Below, one piece after another: positions 1 to 12,728 of a stretch of 64,000 nucleotides of DNA; positions within the stretch are counted from its first letter, which is position 1; every line of letters begins with the position of its first letter. This stretch comes from Sclerodactyla briareus (taxonomy: Eukaryota > Echinodermata > Holothuroidea > Dendrochirotida > Sclerodactylidae): contig JAODTK010005398.1 of NCBI GenBank assembly GCA_026419785.1, positions 228,013 to 292,012 of the forward strand. The letters run 5' to 3'. The translations under genes and the position numbers were made by a program. The notes under the pieces are model-generated. The model did not search any database. It had not been told where the DNA came from and was given only the letters and a program-made list of their open reading frames with translations.

Positions 1-1885
1 AAAATTAGTTTTCTGCCTCGAAAGTTCATACGCCTTTTTTGGTGAGGGGGGACTCAGGAGAATCGAACGAAAAACGGCCTCAGCCCACCCCACCGTGTGA
101 CCCGTGAATCGCGCCTGATACAGCTATTCAATATATATGTTATGAGATTCCGAATACATAATTCGCAACTGACCTGAAATCCTTCCCTCTATCGTGTTAT
201 CTATAGACCATTATATTTCTAGTAGACTACTCAAGCTCACCTAGTGAATGCGTTCAGAAACATATTTATTAATAATATTTCATCGATTCCGAAGGGTAGG
301 AGAGAGTATAGTACAATTTGGCATTTCACCTATATCTACTGGGTGGTTTGCCCAATAGCAACGTGTGGCTATGATAATATTGTGAACCATCCACTTGCGG
401 GGTACCTTATGGTGGGTGGTACCAGGAGTGCGGGCTTGGTTCCCAGCCCAATGAGGGGCACTAGGAAAAGTGTTCCGTTTGTCCCGTGTACGTTTGACTG
501 TATGTATGCGTGTGTCTGTGTTTGCGTTTCCGTCAGATTCGATGAATTTCGCAAATATCTCCAGTTTGGAGAGTGGTTTGTTTACCACCTCCTAAAACAT
601 GAACACACGCCTGAATATCACAAAACAACATTTTCTCTCAACACTAGGCAAAAAGCATTATGGGATGTGAAATTTAGGGGGACAAAACATCGGGGCAATT
701 TGTTTTTTAAGATATACGCTGATTCCAATAATGAATGATTTCAATATAACCAAGGGTGAGAAGAAACGAATCACTTGTTCCATGCCCATCAGCAAAAATT
801 TACCTTAAAAGGGATTTGAAGGGGAAAATAAGTAGGTAACGTAATTTCTAATTTCATGACTTTTTTTTCACTATATTTAGATAGATAGAAGATGTCGACT
901 CTTAGGTTTTAAAGATGATCATAAGTATAACGAGAACCAGATAGTTGTTTAGAAGAAGAAAATATGCTTGTAAAAGTAATAAGAGAAAATGGAGAAAGAA
1001 TAGACTAAGACAAGTAATTTATTGTATATTATCATTTACAATCTCGTTCTATATCACATTACTTTGTCACCATGCACTCCAACGAACTCAATTTTAGGAA
1101 TTCTAAGGTCACGACAATCCTGATTGGTTTTTCATTTCAGGTACAAAGTATCAGGGCAGGGGGTCATCCCAGCATTTAATGCTGAAAGTCCAGAAATTCA
1201 CGGCTTCTCTCTTTTAAGTTTGTCCGAACAATTGTGTAAAGTGTTTTGTTTCAAATCAGTTTGGGTTAAGAGGGAAGGGAAAGGGAACACTTGGTCCCAC
1301 TCACATTCCAATGCTAAATGATTCGACTTTTATGACGAGTAAAAGTCGCAAAGCTCTATATAATGGTCCTTGAATTGAGGTGTACGTGGCATGCTTCCGG
1401 CGAGGGGTACGTTCAGCAGAATTTTGAGAAGAATTATGATTTTGTACTCTTTTCCAAGACTTCGGGTGAGCGGACTAGTTCAAATTCGGCTTTCACAAAC
1501 CTCCACAATGTGCCCTTTATGGAAAAACTGCGCCCCAACTTCCTCCTAGCTCGGAAAAATTGTTAGGCCGGTCAATGCGGTTTGTGGTGAAACGAAGACT
1601 CATGGTATCACCATCCATGTTTATCCACTACCTAAATGCTTCTGATACATGTGACATTCCTAAGTGACGTCCACAAACCCGCAAACGACGAAAGCAATAG
1701 CACTGAGTGAATATCGAGAATTGGGAGAGGTGAGGGTTATTCCACATTGGGAGGGTTTCTCAAACAGCAATTCAGTAGTGGTGGCACAATTATGTTGAAG
1801 CGTCGGCATCCACCCCGGAGACGGGTTAGATCTCCTCGGGTCATAATTTAAGAATGGTACTTTAAAAATGACCCGAAGAGTGTAC
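1..1885. other. No recognisable gene
   Basis: This stretch holds only short anonymous reading frames. The longest, 244-738 on the plus strand, has a GT/TG-rich stretch in its middle and no motif I recognise. It has no matching splice context, and its composition is like the surrounding intergenic DNA. I see no repeat in 1-1885 that recurs elsewhere in the window. Confidence 0.5.
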
Positions 1886-2245
1886 GGTACCTGTTGCCTT
1901 CGGGCGCTCAGCACAAGGGATCAGAGAAGGGACGAACTGAGGGGTAGGCAATTTGCGTCTGCGTGTGAATACCTCCACCCCCCACAGTTAAGTAACGCCA
2001 AAAAGGCATTGCCTATTCTCCGTGTAACGTTTTTTTTATGGTATACTTGTCGTAGCAGAGGGTCGATCTCATGCAAGGGTACCGTCCTGGATAAACAAAA
2101 ACCTGCATCTCTCGTCAGCAGGTACCGGAATAAGGCAGTGCCTCTTTGCGGTACCTTAACTGTGGGCGTTAACTCGCAATTGCCTACCCCTCGTTTTATC
2201 CCTGCTCCTATCCCTTGTTGCGAGCGCCCAGCGAGAAAGCAAACA
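1886..2245. repeat. Imperfect inverted repeat, arms of about 120-150 bp
   Basis: The segment 1886-2030 is an inverted copy of 2110-2245. The left arm reads gcgctcagcacaaggga and the right arm reads tcccttgttgcgagcgc. The left arm has gaggggtaggcaatttgcg against cgcaattgcctacccctc on the right. The left also has cccacagttaagtaacgcc against ggtaccttaactgtgggcg. The loop is about 80-100 bp. The right arm belongs to the repeat unit duplicated at 6218-6410, whereas the second unit has no left arm, so the palindrome is specific to the first unit. It may be a foldback end or a head-to-head pair of SINE-like elements. Confidence 0.7.
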
Positions 2246-2302
2246 GGTTTCATTTTGTCTTTGGTCTTTGGTTATGAACCCGTCCGGGAATCGAAACCCA
2301 TA

Positions 2303-3565
2303 CACTGGCGTATCCAGGAATTTTGATTTGGTGTGGCCATGGGGGAGGGGTCTAAAGGGAGGGGGAACCCCTTCCCCCTTGCAAATTTTTTGCGTGTCAG
2401 AACCCTCAGATGAAATCTTGTTCAACATCTGCCATCATTGAAGTCATTTTTTTCCTATACAAAACTCTTGTTTTTGAGAAGTGGTCAAATTTTCTCATTT
2501 CACGTGCTTCAGATTAAGGCGTACAGGACTCTTCCCTTTTTTTGTGGGGGGGGGGGCAAAAAAATTCCCCATATCTTGAAAGCCCGCAGATGGAAAAGGA
2601 CTACGGCGGGCGAAACGCGCGAAAAAATTGCTTGGTCTGATTGAAAATTCCTTTCCTCTGAATTTCCGTCGAATTTTCGCCTTTGGTCTTAATTTTGATC
2701 ATTTTCTGCTGTATATTCGGTCTCATTTTTTTTTAAGTCTCTCGGCTCCTCATTTTGAAATTATCAACTTCTGTGATTATTGAGGGGGTGTCTACGCTCC
2801 CCCCTCGTATGCCATGTTTTCAGCTGTCCAGGGGATGTACCCAGATGCTAATAGCCCCCCCCACGGATCACATTGCAATATCTAAAAAAACCTAACTAAT
2901 TGGCCCGAAGCTTTCAAATAGTTATTATCGGTTGGTATTAAAAGCAGACAACAATACCACGGCTACTCCCTGCGCAGGAGCACCATTTTTTGCGCATTGC
3001 TTGGATATCCTCTATGATATTTCCCCTATAGGCGGTAAGCGGGGGCTATTTCTGGGAGAGTTTTTCAATCATTTTTCCACTGTTTTCGCGCCGAACTGGG
3101 AGGCTATCTAGTGCCCTCCCCCTTGCACTCCGCCTATTTTGTTGGATAGTGACCAAACAATCGAACTTTTCAAGCCAATCTGACTGGGAATGAGGAGAGG
3201 CGGGAACAACATACGTGACAAATTTTTGTTTGAGGTATCTACGCACCCCCCTCGTATGCCACGGTCTCTAATGGAAAGCTGAAGAAACTTGCCCGTAACA
3301 CGAATGGTAAACAATCGTGTATATATAACATGTACTCTGCGGCGCGAAGCGCCCAAATTTTTTGCACGCTGTTTTTGGATATTGACCGAAATTGGGCTGG
3401 CAAGGAAAACTCGAGCAATCTGACTAGCACATGAGGAAAGAGAGAGCCGCATACGTTGCTAATGTTGTTGTCATTAAGTGAAAAATTTAAAAAAAAAAAA
3501 TTGGGGAGAATTCGATAGGGGGGGGGGGCATGGCCCCCGTAGCCCCCCCTATGGCTACGCCAATG
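2303..3565. mobile_element. Non-autonomous hAT-like DNA element, 1263 bp
   Basis: The terminal inverted repeats are cactggcgtatcca on the left and, read on the other strand, cattggcgtagcca on the right. Flanks are aacccata and accccatc, an imperfect 8-bp target duplication typical of hAT transposons. The second copy of the host duplication has the uninterrupted site (aaacccattctcccgg, near 6468-6483), which directly supports insertion. No transposase is visible. Inside are long G and C runs and two copies of a cccctcgtatgcca motif (near 2800 and 3248), which suggests nested or duplicated internal parts. Confidence 0.75.
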
Positions 3566-4484
3566 ACCCCATCGCCCGGGTGGAATGCCGACCGCGCCAT
3601 CAGATTGTGCCAACACATCGGCCACCACCTGGTGGAGATTCGCAGCTGACATGAGGTGCAGTTACAAGTCTGCGCACTGGTGGCCTGAATAGGTTCGATC
3701 CTTGCTACCATAAAAAAAAAGCATTATAGTCTGAGAGAAGAATTGTATACTCGTGGGCATAACGCGCATTCCACACCCCTAAATACAATACAGTTCGTTC
3801 ACAAGAGTGGTGACAGTTCAGAAATAGTCCGTACTGATAGAGCTTTGGTTGGACTTTCGACTATACCCCTGAGCTATTTGTGGTGAGCGTGCACCTCACA
3901 ACAGTATGCCAAGCTTACTATCTCCTCCGAAACCGGGGTGAATCGGTTGATTTTGGCCTATCACTTCCTCTATTAGGGAGAGTAGTTTCACTATTGGGGT
4001 AGTACCTTACCGTATACACTGCTGTTATCATGGCTATACGGTCATTCCATCTCGGTATGGGTAGAAGTTTGTTATTTCTATAATGTTTTGGTAGGACGGG
4101 CGTCAATTTGAAAACATAGAAACGCAGTAAGTAGTTTTCCTCTCGTTAGCCCTATACTCTCTATCTCCACATTGCAATAGTGACCGTAGAGACCGAGGGA
4201 TCTGATGATGTAACAGAGTTCGCCGATCTTACAACACCATCCGAAGCCATTGTGCTCAACGACTACACCCTCAGAATAATGAAGAAAAGAAAATAGCACA
4301 AGGGAGGAGACAGAAAGTTGGACACGATGACACCAACATATTTCCCTTTTCTTCGACGAATGCATGTTCGGCTACTCATCGCTAATTCATTCACGTTTTC
4401 TCAATATATAGGGTCAGTGAAGCAAGAGGACAAAACCACACTCCCCAAATTACTAATGTTGAAAAAAACCTAAATAAAATAACA

Positions 4485-4545
4485 AAATTAAATAATAATA
4501 ATATTAATAATAATAATAATAATATATAATAATAATGATGAAATA
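4485..4545. repeat. (AAT)n microsatellite
   Basis: AAT/ATA-rich simple repeat with interruptions, followed by gatgaaataggattt. The matching position in the second duplication copy (7420-7470) has a shorter run, so it is length-variable between the copies. Such AAT tracts in this window often sit at SINE or LINE 3' ends. Confidence 0.8.
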
Positions 4546-4943
4546 GGATTTGGTACGTTGAGTTCGTTGTCTATGGAATTTCGTTCTAGTACACCCCACA
4601 TTTTTCCCACACACACACTGAACTGACTGGGTTGGCTATTTTATTCTATCGAACTGATTTATACTGGAAATAGAGAATTGAATTGTATTCCCACATTTCC
4701 CCACCCGACCCTGACGTGGTTAGGCTATTCTAATACATTATAGGATATGCTATGATAAGCCTTTTTCTGTCGGACCAGTAGGGCACTATTCGTATGGTTT
4801 ATTCCAGTTAAGTGAGAAAAAGTAGGATATATACGTCAGGAGTATCCAAAGCAGAGAACGAACCGAAAGGAAATTCACCATATTTGGAAGACATTCGCAC
4901 TCGACAGTCTTCTAGAAGGCTTTTCCGCTCATTGGTCGCTTTT

Positions 4944-5914
4944 TGTGGAAACCAACTATCTCATTCCATGTCAATAGCAAGTTTTCCGTGAGGTTTGAGG
5001 CGCAGGCGCTTATTAGTAGTGGCGTTAGAAAATTGAAAGAAAGTCGAAAGAAAGGTAATCGAAACCATAGACGATTTTGAAAACCTGGCGCATTAGAGTG
5101 ACTCTGGGGATAGTTATTGTGGTAAGTTTGCAAGCTTTGCGTATCAATTGGATCAGGGCTACGATACTTGCGAAGTAATATTCTGGTGACAATGCGCTAT
5201 ATAGACTCATCGTTATGAATATCGATAATATATAACCGACTTCCTCGAATATAAAATCACTTCATTATGATTTTCTAATTGGTGAACTATTTGACGGAAG
5301 TTATAAAATCCTATTTATGATTGCCAGTGCGTAGGCCTTTAGTATTCAAGCACTTTTCTATCGCCACTAAAAAAAAAACCATTACTGACTTTCACTTCAC
5401 TATCGGGAGCGGGAGCGGACACAAGTGGGCTTGCTCCCTTGCGATTCAACCACCCGAGTCCCAACTGTCATCACTGAACGAAGTAATATTCCATAGATCC
5501 AGGAGTTAGCGTTGAGAACCCGGCAAGCCAAGCGAGGGTTTTGACCAAAACGGTTTGTAAAACTATAGTCTATAGAAGGAAATGGAGCTAGAGGGTTGTG
5601 AGCCATAAACTGGATTGTAGTTTTAGGTTTAATTTTTATTAGTGTTTCATCCCATTTCATATTTTGTGTAACATCGTATCATGCAATGAACCATACTAAT
5701 ACGTGTCCAACATTTGGCGACACATTCAATCTCATAATGTAAAGCATTAATAGGGTCAATCAGATTTAGTTTTTTGAGAATTGAAATCCTGTGGTATCTT
5801 GCCAATCCACAATAATTTGAGAAGAATTTCGGGCGGAAAGGAAAAACTGCCTAAATAATCGCATCGGGGAGCGCGAAGGGTCAATGTTACACCCCCGATG
5901 ATGCCTGACGGTGC
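4944..5914. other. Segment present in duplication copy A only
   Basis: Copy A runs gctcattggtcg and then about 970 bp before rejoining copy B at ggctgcctaataaaa. Copy B goes straight from gctcattggtcgatgagg to gatgcctaataaaac. No inverted ends or clean target duplication are visible, so a deletion in copy B with short homology (gatg) is as likely as an insertion in copy A. No protein similarity is recognised. Confidence 0.6.
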
Positions 5915-6214
5915 GTAGAGGGGCTGCCTAATAAAAACGTTACTAAAACCAATTCCATCTAGCGAAGCTAACACTTGATTTCCATGGGTTCTTCTTGGCT
6001 CCTCCCCGACGGTCATGGGGTGTTCCTTCCCGACCGTCAGGCATTACTCCCGAACACAGGGCCATACCCTGACGGTACCTGGAATCAACAGGATCACCTT
6101 AAATTCACGAATTTCCAGCAAGGATTCCAAGATAGATTCTCTGTCTGTTCCCCGACAGAGAGGGGGGGGAAGAGAGGAGGGGTGGGGATGCTCTTATTGC
6201 AAAATGGATAGTTT

Positions 6215-8045
6215 ATGTGGTATACTTGTCGAGCAGAGGCTCGATCTCATGCAAGGGTACCGTCCTGGATACTGCATCTTCTCGTCAGCAGGTACCACGG
6301 AATAAGGCAATGAATCTTTGGCAGGTACCTTAAAGGTGGCGCGTTAACTCGCAAATTGCCTACCCCTCGTTATCCCTGCTACTATCCCTTGTGCTGAGCG
6401 CCCAGAGAGAAAGCAACAGGTTTCATATTTGTCTTTGGTCTTTGGTAGACCCGTCGGGAATCGCAAAACCCATTCTCCCGGTTGTGGAATGCCGACCGCG
6501 CATCGATTGTGCCAAACACTCGGCTACCACCCTGGTGGAGGATTCGACAGCTGACTAATGAGGGCGCATATACAAGTTGCGCACTTGCTGGCCTCGAATA
6601 GGTTCGATCCTCTGCTACCACAAAAAAAAGCTATAGGTCTCGAGAATTGTACGATCGTGGGCAGGAACCGCGCATTCACCGACCCCAAAGACAAGACAGT
6701 TCCGTTCACAAAGAGTGGTTGACGTTCAGGAAATAGTCGCGTACTGATAGAGCTTGGGGGGACTTTCGACTACCTATACCCCTGAGTGTTTAGTGGTGAG
6801 CGTGCACACATCACAACAGTAATGAAGCTTACTATCTCCTCCGAAAAACCGGGTGAACTCGGTGTTTGGCCTATCCACTTCCTATTAGGGAGAGTAGTTT
6901 CACTATTGGGGTTAGTCCCTTATCGAACACTGCTGTTATTCATGCTTATACGTCATTCCATATCGGTATGTGGTAGATAGTTTGTTATTTCTGTACTGTT
7001 TTGGTAAGGGATCGGCGTCCCGTCAATTTGAAAAAAGATAGAACAAGCGAGGAGTTTTCCTCTCGTGTAGCCCTATACTCTCTATTCTCCACATTGCAAT
7101 AGTGACCGGATACCAGTATCTGATGATGTAAACAGAGTTCGCCGATCATCCAACACCATCCGGAGCCCTTGGTTGCTTCAACCACATCACCCTCAGGAAT
7201 ATGAAGAAAATGCACACGGAGTGCAACAGACCGTTGGACACGATTGACGACCAACCAATTCCACTTTTTCTCTCGACGAATTGCATGTTCGGCATAACCA
7301 TCGTAATTCAGTAACGGTTTTCACTCATATATAGGGTCAGAGAAGAAAGAGAACAAAACAACATAGTTACCATAGCGTTCAATGTGGGAGAACGAGATGA
7401 AGGGACAGTTTAGTTATTCATGATGATAATATAATAAATATAAATAATATATTATAATAATGAATAGGATGTTGGGGCTAAAGATTTTAGGAATGATAAT
7501 TTGAATTGTATTCCCACATTTCCCCACACTTGACCTGAACTGTGTTGGCTATTATCACATTATAGGATATTGCTATGATTAAGCATTTCCTGTCGGGACA
7601 AGTAGGCCACATTCGTATGGTTTATTCCAGTTAAGTGAGAAAAAGTAGGAAGATACGTCCAGGAGTATCCAAAGCAGAGAACGAACCGAAAGGAAAATTC
7701 ACCCATATTGGAAGACATTCGCCACTCGAGCAGTCTTTAGGAAGGCTGTTCGCTCATTGGTCGATGAGGGGATGCCTAATAAAACGTATAAACCAAAATT
7801 CCATAGCGAAGCTTAACACTTTGATTTTCATGGGGTTCTTTATTGGCTCCTCCCCGCTGACGGTCATGGGTGTGTCTTCCCGACGTCAGTCAGTACCCCT
7901 AAACAACTAGGGCCACTACCAGGCGGGACATGGATCAACAGGCTCCACTTAAATTCACGATGCCAGCAAGGATCCAAGTAGATTCTCTGTCTGTTCCCTG
8001 ACAGAGAGGGGGAGAGAGGGAGGGGTGGGGATGCTCTATGGCCAA
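6215..8045 (+). repeat. Second copy (B) of the tandem duplication, about 1.8 kb
   Basis: Begins right after copy A ends and repeats its landmarks in the same order: cttgtcgagcagaggctcg, tgccgaccgcgc, ggttcgatcctctgctacc, aactgctgttattcatgc-like sequence, tcctccccgctgacgg and ctgacagagaggggg. It represents the uninterrupted unit and so acts as the empty site for the hAT-like insertion at 2303-3565. No coding capacity is visible. Confidence 0.85.
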
Positions 8046-9440
8046 ATGTCGGTCGCTTGTTGGGTTTATCACCTAGTTCCCCGTTAGCTTAAGCTCCTAT
8101 CAGATCAGGTGAAGTTGTCGGGAATACGTCATCTCCCGACTGCATAGCTGGAGGGAGGAGCATAACTGACATGGTTCAAGGAGACACAACAGAAACTCAA
8201 AACATATGAGAAAAACTAGGTCCAAGAACAATAAAGAGAGATTTTCGTATAGGGTTGGTCGAGCCACCACTGGTAAGTCATTCTTGTCATTACAAACTGT
8301 GTAAATTAAGCTACATTTGCAGGGTTGGACGAGTTATTGTTTGAGCAAGTTAAGGAGGGTGCACAAAAAAACTTCTCGGTACGTCACAGGATGTTAGAAG
8401 GGAAGCACTTCACGTGTCAGTCACGACTGAGGTATAGTGAACGTCACAAGTTGAGTAGTTAAGCAGTTCAGAGATCAATCGAACACTTGTCACTTGCATT
8501 GAAGGGGAGGCCTATGATAATGATTGATAGGTGACGCGGAATATCGTTTGAGGGACACCACAAGGAAGTGCACTGTGTAGTTGTTTTAAGTATTTTTTTT
8601 AAAAGATAATAATTTGAACAGCGTATCAACAAGGCTGTTCATGTGTGTATACTATCTCAACGTAAGAACAGGGACCGGCTCTAGTTGCAGAACATTTTAT
8701 GTCAATTTGGTCTGTTACTCGTTTACAAAGTAATTGAAGGGACCATGGTACCCTTCCGAAGTGGCAGATACTGGGGCGATCTGCGTTAGTATCTTGCCTC
8801 ATGTGTTTGTCAGGTGGTTTCGATGGGTTTTGTCTCTGCCAAATTCTCTCGTCGATTGATTGTTGATCTATCGATGATCAGCTAAAGCCAAAAGGACAAT
8901 ATCCGTATTGATAGGCAGCGGAACAAAAGCGACGGCAGCGTTCGCATGACGTCACGACCGAAAATTGTTGTGTGTTATTCTTATAGATCAACGGCATACA
9001 GTTACTATTAATGTCATATGCGATTAGTTCCGATAAACCGTGATGCTTTTTTTTCGCTGTGAGTCATACAAGTCGCACCGTTCACTTTTCGTCAATTGTT
9101 GGGCGATAGTATCAACCTTCAGGTCACATAAAAATATATAAGTGTCCTATACAGTGTGTCAAGCTATAGTCAAATGCAGTTGCCATCCACATTCTCTCCT
9201 TATTTTCCACGATATATTAACGCTTTTGAAATGGAGCAGCTGTTTTTCATATTCTGTACGTTTGGAATATTCAGCAGTAAAAAATGTTCTTGGAAGTTGC
9301 CACATACATTCAGTACGCACTCTCTTGATTGACTGGACGATTCTACAGAGCGAAGAGTCATGTCGATTGCACCGCAAGTCACATGGTTGAATTATAGGGT
9401 GGCCAGTTAAAAGAGAAAAATAACTGAAAGTAATCACTAC
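8046..9440. other. No gene; one MITE-like copy
   Basis: I see no gene here. A diverged member of the small MITE family with a TGACGTCA core lies at about 8888-9070 (core gcatgacgtcacgaccg at about 8945). A minus-strand open frame at 9159-9437 has no recognisable motif. The rest is anonymous AT-rich sequence. Confidence 0.5.
8888..9070. mobile_element. MITE with CRE-like core, copy 1 (diverged)
   Basis: The left side has aaaggacaatatccg, resembling the TTAAAGGGGCAATATCG end of the family. The centre has gcatgacgtcacgaccg. The right end is unclear. It belongs with the copies at 24303, 27225, 42883, 46189 and 50695. Confidence 0.45.
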
Positions 9441-9444
9441 CTAG

Positions 9445-12250
9445 CGATTTTTCCGCCGGCCCGCGTGCCGCGAGATATCTCGTAATCGATTTCCGGAACT
9501 TCCCTCCAATCTTAACTGGCTTGTACCCGATATGCAGAGTAGAGAACGAATTATTTTAAATCCATGTTCCAACCAAGGCAACACCCCTACCTGTTTCAAC
9601 ACTCGTATGAGATCTTATACAAATTCGCCTCCATCTTTACAGCCGACACTTTTTGGAAAACACACATATTCGCAGGTTAAAACCATTGACGGGTCAAGTT
9701 TATGCTGATTAAATATCCAACCTGGCAATTGGTGAAGTAATTGTATTACTATAAATTATTGATTCCTTTACGAAGTCAGAGGAATCTATGCAGGTCAGGA
9801 CCGTTTGTGTGTGTGTTATATGTGTCTGTTTTGTGTGTGGTGTGGTACTTAACGCTGCCTTGTAAACACGATAACCTCGACCCCACCTGGATGGATGAGC
9901 TCATACTTGGTAATGTGCTTGTCCCCATGATGGTATCCCTGAACTCTATTGTTTTGGGTCAGGTCAGAGTCCATGCTGAGGTCACATAGGGCAAAGTCCT
10001 GAAACCTTGTGAACACGATAAGTCCAGAATTGGTTGGCTCTGATCAGGTTCAAATTGTGTGTAGCTTTCTTTATGGGGTGGGAAGAGGAACCCTATTGTT
10101 TTTTGGTATCGGTCGATGTGAATTTTGGTCAAAAATAGAAAATTGTGAAAAGTCAATAATTTTGGCCAATTTTTGGCTTTGACACGATAACTCAACCCCA
10201 CTGGATGGATGGAAGTTCATACCTTATGTGTGTTTCCCCATGAGAGTACATGAACCCTGTTTTTTTGGGGTCAGGTCCAGAGGTCCTCTGAGGTCACCAA
10301 GTCAACGTCTGAACCCCTGTGAAACACGATAAGTCCAGAACGTTTAGTCTGATCAGGTTCAAATTTGGTGTGTAGCTTCTTATGGGTCGTACAGGAACCC
10401 TATTTTTTGGTATAGGTCGGAAGGGAATTTTGGTCAAAATAGGAAAGTTGTGAAAAGTCTATTAATTTTGGGCCACTTTGGCTTGTGACACGATAACTCC
10501 GCCCCACTTGGATGGATGAAGCCATACTGGTATTGTTTTCCCCATGATGAGTACATGAACCCTATTGTTTTTGGGGGTCAGTCAGAGGTCCCAGATGTCA
10601 AAGTCCTGAAAACCTTGTGAACAGATAAGTCCAACATGGTTGGTCTGATCGGGTTCAAATAATTTTGGTGTGTAGCTTCTTATGGGGAGTAAGGAACCCT
10701 ATTGGTTTGTGGTAAAAGGTTCGGGGTGAAATTTTGGTCAAAAAAATGGAAAATTTGAACTGTCAATAATTTGGCCAATTTTGGCTTGTGAACACGATAA
10801 CTCGACCCCCACTTGGATTTCTGAAGCTCATATTGGTATTGGTTTTCCCCCATGATGCCGTACATAACCCTATTGTTTTTGGGGTCAGGTCAGAGAACGT
10901 CTGAGGTCACCAGAGGTCAAAGTCTGAAAACCTCTTGAACACGATACGTCCAGAAATGGGTGGTCTGATCGGGTTCAAATTTGGGTGTAGCTTTCTTATG
11001 GGGAGTACAGAATCCCTATTGTTGTCCGGTATAGGTCGTGGTGACTTTTGGTCGAAAATAGAAAATTTGTTAAAATTCAATATTTGGCCAATTTTGCTTG
11101 TGAACACCCTAACTCAACCCAACCTGGATGGATGAAGCTCATACTTGTAGGTGTTGTTCCTCCATGATGAGTACATGAACCCTATTGTTCTTAGGGTTAG
11201 GTCATATGTCATCTGAGGTCCCAAGAGGTCAGTCTGAAAACATGTGAACCGATACGTCCAGAATGGTTTTGTCTGACCGGGTTCAAATTTGGTGTGTTGC
11301 TTTCTTATGGGGAGTACATGAACCTCCTATGTTTTTTGTTATAAGGTCGTGGGTGAATTTTTTGGTCAAAATAGGAATTTGTGGGAAAGTCTAATTTGGG
11401 GCCAATTTTGCTTGTGAACACGATAACTCGACCCACCTGGATGGATGAAGTTCATACTTGGTATGTGTGTGTTCGCCCATGATGAGTACATGAACCCTAT
11501 TTTTTTGGGGGTCAGGTCGATGTCATACAGAGGTCATACAGCTGGTAACATCTCCACATGTCCTTGTGTCTGGCTATAGGTTGTAAGGAACCTGGTAACA
11601 CGATACGTCCCAGAACGGTTGGTCTGATCAGGTTGAAATTAGGTGTGGATCTTCCTTATGGGAGTACATGAACTATTGTTTTTTTGGTAAGGGAAGGGCT
11701 GGGTGAATGAGGCTCATACTTGGTTGTGTATTCCCCATGAGGTGAGTACAAATGAACCCTATTGTTTTGGGGTCAGGTCGGAGATCATCTAAATGTTAGC
11801 CAGAGTTCAAGTCTTAAAACCTCGAAATTTAGTTAGTGTGTGCTTTCTTACCAAGGGTACCGGAACCCTATTAAGTTGTTGGTAAAGATGGAAATTGTCG
11901 ACGGTATTTTGCCCATCATGACTGGTATTCTCTTCCATTTGTCCGTGGTGTCTGGCTAGGGGTTGACAGAAACAGTCCCAAGGAATCACTAAGCCTTTTG
12001 GCTTTCCCTCTGGTTTGTATTTTGGGCACTATTTTATGAAATTTAAGAACAATAGTTCTAATAAACTAAACACCGTGTTAAGGTTTAAAAACTAGTTTGG
12101 CTATGCGTCCGGTTTTTGATGAATAATATTAATAAATTTTAATAAGAATGATAATAATATAATAATACTAATAATATGTAGGCTACATGGAAACGCGCTT
12201 AAGCCGTGTTTCCATGCTCGCGAACGGGCGGGCGGGCGTTCAAGTCTCGA
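9445..12250 (+). mobile_element. Transposon-like element, copy 1, carrying an internal satellite array
   Basis: The parts 9445-9770 and 12030-12250 match 13355-13935 in order. Shared sequence includes gcgattttt with a GC-rich end, aactggcttgtaccc / actggcttgtatccc, tgtttcaacactcgta, agtttatgctgattaaat / agtttatgctaattaaat, ctaaacaccgtgtta / ctaaacaacggtgtta, and catggaaacgcg with a run of cgggcggg. The match is interrupted in this copy by the tandem array at about 9860-11990. No transposase is seen and the superfamily is unknown. The GC-rich ends with gggcggg runs look like inverted termini. Confidence 0.65.
9860..11990 (+). repeat. Tandem array of about 310-bp repeats, roughly six to seven copies
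   Basis: The phrase gtccagaatggttggtctga and its variants recur at about 10021, 10331, 10632, 10947, 11257 and 11606, a period of about 300-315 bp apart from the last interval. Each unit also carries cacgataactcgacccca, ggatggatgaagctcata, catgatgagtacatgaac and a string of aggtca-like direct repeats. The last units are more degraded. There is no open frame across units, so this is a satellite-like repeat. Confidence 0.9.
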
Positions 12251-12307
12251 ACCACGCCCTCGTCTCACCTTTATGTGTCTATGCCCTATATAAGAACCGT
12301 GTGCCTA

Positions 12308-12728
12308 TTATTATTATTACTATATACTATCTCGTTCGTAGATAGCGCTTTTCCAAGGCCGCTTTTTTCCACGTCGAAGACATGCTCAAGCGCTTCACTG
12401 CTATTACCCCTGTCATTTAGTGAGTTGTCACAACATGTCACAACAATGACCCTACTTATAGGCACAGCCCTCTCGCTTGTACTCTCCCGACGCACCATAC
12501 GTCCTTTAATTCGTGTCCCCGGGGACTTCCATAGGGCTGCTACATACCGCGCTCGCTACTCTTCACAGATCACCTCACAAGGTACCCACTTTAACACGTG
12601 GTGGCGTGGCACATCCTGAGATATCCTTGTCCAACAGCACTGCGGAAAGTCCTCGGGCTTTCCATGGGCTCCGAACTCGCATCAATGGTTTGGCAGTCTG
12701 GAGCTCTACCGACTGAAGCTAATCCGCC
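12308..12728 (-). mobile_element. tRNA-derived SINE
   Basis: On the minus strand the 5' end at about 12728 has ttagcttcagtcggtag (A box) and gcgagttcggagcc (B box). These are followed by a body and a 3' end with caagcgcttgagcatg and ggaaaagcgctatctac, then an ATT/AAT run. The A-box/B-box spacing and the AGCGC-rich tail are typical of tRNA-derived SINEs that use a LINE 3' end. The open frames across it are incidental. Confidence 0.7.

Larger units (their letters stand above)
2036..6210 (+). repeat. First copy (A) of a tandem duplication
   Basis: Collinear with 6215-8045. Matching blocks are 2036-2300 with 6218-6480, 3570-4943 with 6485-7765, and 5915-6205 with 7766-8045. Shared landmarks include gtcgatctcatgcaaggg, gaatgccgaccgcgc, ggttcgatcc before a tgctacca, and ctgacagagaggggg. 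Copy A is longer because it has 2303-3565 (a hAT-like insertion) and about 4944-5914 that copy B lacks. The copies differ mostly by scattered one-base indels. A tRNA-like stretch (gcgcactggtggcctgaa, then ggttcgatcc) lies at 3665-3709, which suggests that part of the unit derives from a SINE. Confidence 0.85.

Noticed and set aside
244-738. A 164-codon plus-strand open frame
   Set aside because: No known motif, an overlapping antisense frame of similar quality, a GT-rich microsatellite-like stretch in the middle, and no splice or promoter context.
1868-2326. A 152-codon open frame
   Set aside because: It lies across the inverted repeat and the duplicated unit; the second copy does not keep the frame.
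9860-11990. CRISPR-like or coding repeat array
   Set aside because: Units are about 310 bp, contiguous without spacers, in a eukaryotic genome and without an open frame; a satellite-type array.
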